DNA of 64,000 bases from Pseudoalteromonas sp. MM1 (GTDB lineage Bacteria; Pseudomonadota; Gammaproteobacteria; Enterobacterales; Alteromonadaceae), in assembly GCF_030296835.1 (NCBI RefSeq), contig NZ_AP027922.1, positions 1,054,001 through 1,118,000 of the forward strand, written 5' to 3'. Under the pieces are notes generated by a model. The model worked only from the letters and a program-made list of their open reading frames with translations, had not been told where the DNA came from and did no database searches. Positions 62,560 to 64,000 of the stretch are shown here, piece after piece. Position 1 is the stretch's first letter; each line of letters starts with the position of its first letter. The translations under genes were made by a program, and so were the position numbers.

Positions 62560-64000
62560 ATGGCTTCAGGCTTCTCTTTTCAAAATCTCAGCATAAGTAA
62601 AAAAATTCATGCTATTACCAGTATTGCGGTAATAGCATTTTTAGTAATTGTTTTGATTAATTACTTTGCAATGAATGATAATAGGGTCGCACTTGATGAA
62701 ATGGAAAAGTCTTCCTATCAAGTTGTTAAATTAACATCAGCAAATGTAAGCCTTTTAGAAAAGCTTGATGAGCTATATACGCAAGCTGTTACATTTGGTG
62801 AGCAGGAGTTAGTAGAGAAAGCTGCAGACACATACAATACGCTGAGCGAAAACATTTATGCGGTTGAGCGAATTAATGCCTCGTATATTCATAGTGACAC
62901 GAAAGTTCAGTTAGCTAATTACGAAAAAATATCAGCCAGTATTGCCAATGGAATGGTAAATGGAACAGCTGACTTCAGTAAAATTCAGCAACAAGCACAA
63001 AGAAAAACAGCCCTATATAATGATGTGCTTGAAAAGTTTAAAGCCGCTCAAGCAAAAGCGGACGATCGCTTTTTTGAGTTAGTTGCAAGTACTAAAGAGC
63101 GTTCTGATCACGCACTAACACTAATGTTAGCGGTATCTATTGTTTCATTAATTTTACTGCTATTTATGGCTATTTGGATTGCTAAACGCATTGCTGCCTC
63201 TGCAAGTGATGCCGCTAATAACCTGAGCTTACTTGCAAATGGTAAAGGGTCACTGAGCACTAATCTGAGCGTAAATTCAGAAGATGAAATTGGTCAAGTA
63301 TCAATTAACTTCAACTCCTTCATCGCTTTGCTGAAAAAAACAGTACTTGAAGTAATCGCGGTATGTGAGCCATTAATGGAAAACTCAACTCGCTTAGTTC
63401 AAGGTATGGAGCAGGCTGAACGCGCAACCACAAAGCAAACAACCGAAGCTGAGGTGGTTAAACAGTCTATGGAAGAGATGAAGCAAAGCGTGGGTGATAT
63501 TTCCCAATCGGCGGCAAGTGCATCAAATGCAGCGCAAACCGCGGAAAAAGAGGTAGAACAAAGCAGAGCTCAAGTTCAAATGTCAGTTACCGCTTCACGT
63601 ACGTTAAGTGATGAAATAAATCAAGCCGCTACAACTATCAATAAGTTAGCTGATGATACAAAGAATGTGTCTCAAATTCTTAATGTGATTACATCTATAG
63701 CTGAACAAACTAATTTATTAGCTTTAAACGCAGCTATAGAAGCGGCCCGTGCAGGTGAGCATGGTAGAGGCTTTGCGGTAGTTGCGGATGAAGTAAGGGA
63801 GCTTGCGTCACGTACTGCACATTCAACAAATGAAATTCGTGAGTTATTAAGCACCTTGACTGAAGCTGCAAATGAGTCCGTAACAGCTATGACATCAGCG
63901 CGAGACATGGCCACAGATAACGCAACAGCCGCAGAGAAAACCGGTGTGTCGATAGAAAAAATTGCAGAGCAAATGCTAGAAATAAATGGTATGAACTCGC
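62560..64000 (+). CDS. Methyl-accepting chemotaxis protein (C-terminus outside window)
   Basis: Open from ATG 62560 to the right edge (480 codons), no stop. An N-terminal helix (about 20-37, [14 protein letters not shown]) and a second (about 190-210, [21 protein letters not shown]) flank an alpha-helical periplasmic sensor of about 150 residues, probably a four-helix-bundle type. HAMP follows, then the signalling hairpin [28 protein letters not shown]. The sensor differs from the Cache type of the 35342-37261 receptor. The sigma-28 promoter ties it to the flagellar regulon. Confidence 0.9.
   Translation, partial: MASGFSFQNLSISKKIHAITSIAVIAFLVIVLINYFAMNDNRVALDEMEKSSYQVVKLTSANVSLLEKLDELYTQAVTFGEQELVEKAADTYNTLSENIYAVERINASYIHSDTKVQLANYEKISASIANGMVNGTADFSKIQQQAQRKTALYNDVLEKFKAAQAKADDRFFELVASTKERSDHALTLMLAVSIVSLILLLFMAIWIAKRIAASASDAANNLSLLANGKGSLSTNLSVNSEDEIGQVSINFNSFIALLKKTVLEVIAVCEPLMENSTRLVQGMEQAERATTKQTTEAEVVKQSMEEMKQSVGDISQSAASASNAAQTAEKEVEQSRAQVQMSVTASRTLSDEINQAATTINKLADDTKNVSQILNVITSIAEQTNLLALNAAIEAARAGEHGRGFAVVADEVRELASRTAHSTNEIRELLSTLTEAANESVTAMTSARDMATDNATAAEKTGVSIEKIAEQMLEINGMNS

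Overview
The window looks like chromosomal DNA of a marine gammaproteobacterium of the order Alteromonadales, most likely Pseudoalteromonas. The reasons are the AT-rich sequence, the Pseudoalteromonas-like proteins (TonB-dependent receptors, DUF3019, DUF3820, DUF4442, Spo0M, RstA-like regulators), the gene order smpB / ratA-rnfH / bamE, and the block yhbY / rlmE-ftsH-folP-glmM-tpiA-secG-tRNA-Leu(GAG). The genus is an inference from protein style and was not searched. I see no prophage, insertion sequence with a transposase, CRISPR array or rRNA.

Layout. 1-3.6 kb: a RIO-like kinase cut by the left edge, a two-gene EF-hand / proline-rich operon, and a membrane GGDEF-EAL protein. 3.7-13.9 kb: metabolic and transport genes (YghU-type GST, rhomboid protease, DJ-1/PfpI protein with a divergent LysR gene, dienelactone hydrolase, glycerophosphodiesterase lipoprotein, EamA transporter, M3 peptidase lipoprotein, MscS channel). 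14-16.6 kb: a TonB-dependent receptor behind a strongly folded 5' leader. 16.7-26.6 kb: HAD phosphatase, secreted ATP-dependent DNA ligase, YegD, MgsA, LysE and Bcr/CflA exporters, DUF4442 protein, bactofilin with M23 peptidase, SOS gene yebG with a LexA box, ComEA, DsbB. 27-33.7 kb: fadR, peroxiredoxin, a second TonB-dependent receptor, smpB, ratA-rnfH, bamE. 33.8-41.1 kb: GIY-YIG protein, TPR lipoprotein, chemoreceptor, ilvC/ilvY, diguanylate cyclase. 56-64 kb: the housekeeping block, then a chemoreceptor behind a flagellar-type promoter and cut by the right edge.

The most unusual part is 41.2-53.4 kb. The same four-gene cassette occurs twice in convergent orientation: MipA/OmpV outer-membrane protein, small secreted DUF3019 protein, RstA-like response regulator and RstB-like histidine kinase. 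The two copies are clearly diverged paralogues with the same gene order. Five unrelated genes lie between them (DUF3820, Kef-type antiporter, Spo0M, ElaA, NSS transporter). I read this as an envelope-sensing module whose signal and output are not known to me. Both copies carry decamer repeats resembling an RstA box about 65-75 bases before the mipA start.

A non-coding repeat family with 14-base terminal inverted repeats (TAATACCAATTCGC) is scattered through the window in at least four forms (about 1.5, 31.4, 44.4 and 48.5 kb). Two copies touch gene ends and supply stop codons, one of them that of the first cassette's histidine kinase. Other regulatory links visible in the sequence are a LexA box at yebG, a FadR-like operator before the DUF4442 gene (fadR is also here), a sigma-32-like promoter before rlmE-ftsH and a sigma-28 promoter before the last chemoreceptor.
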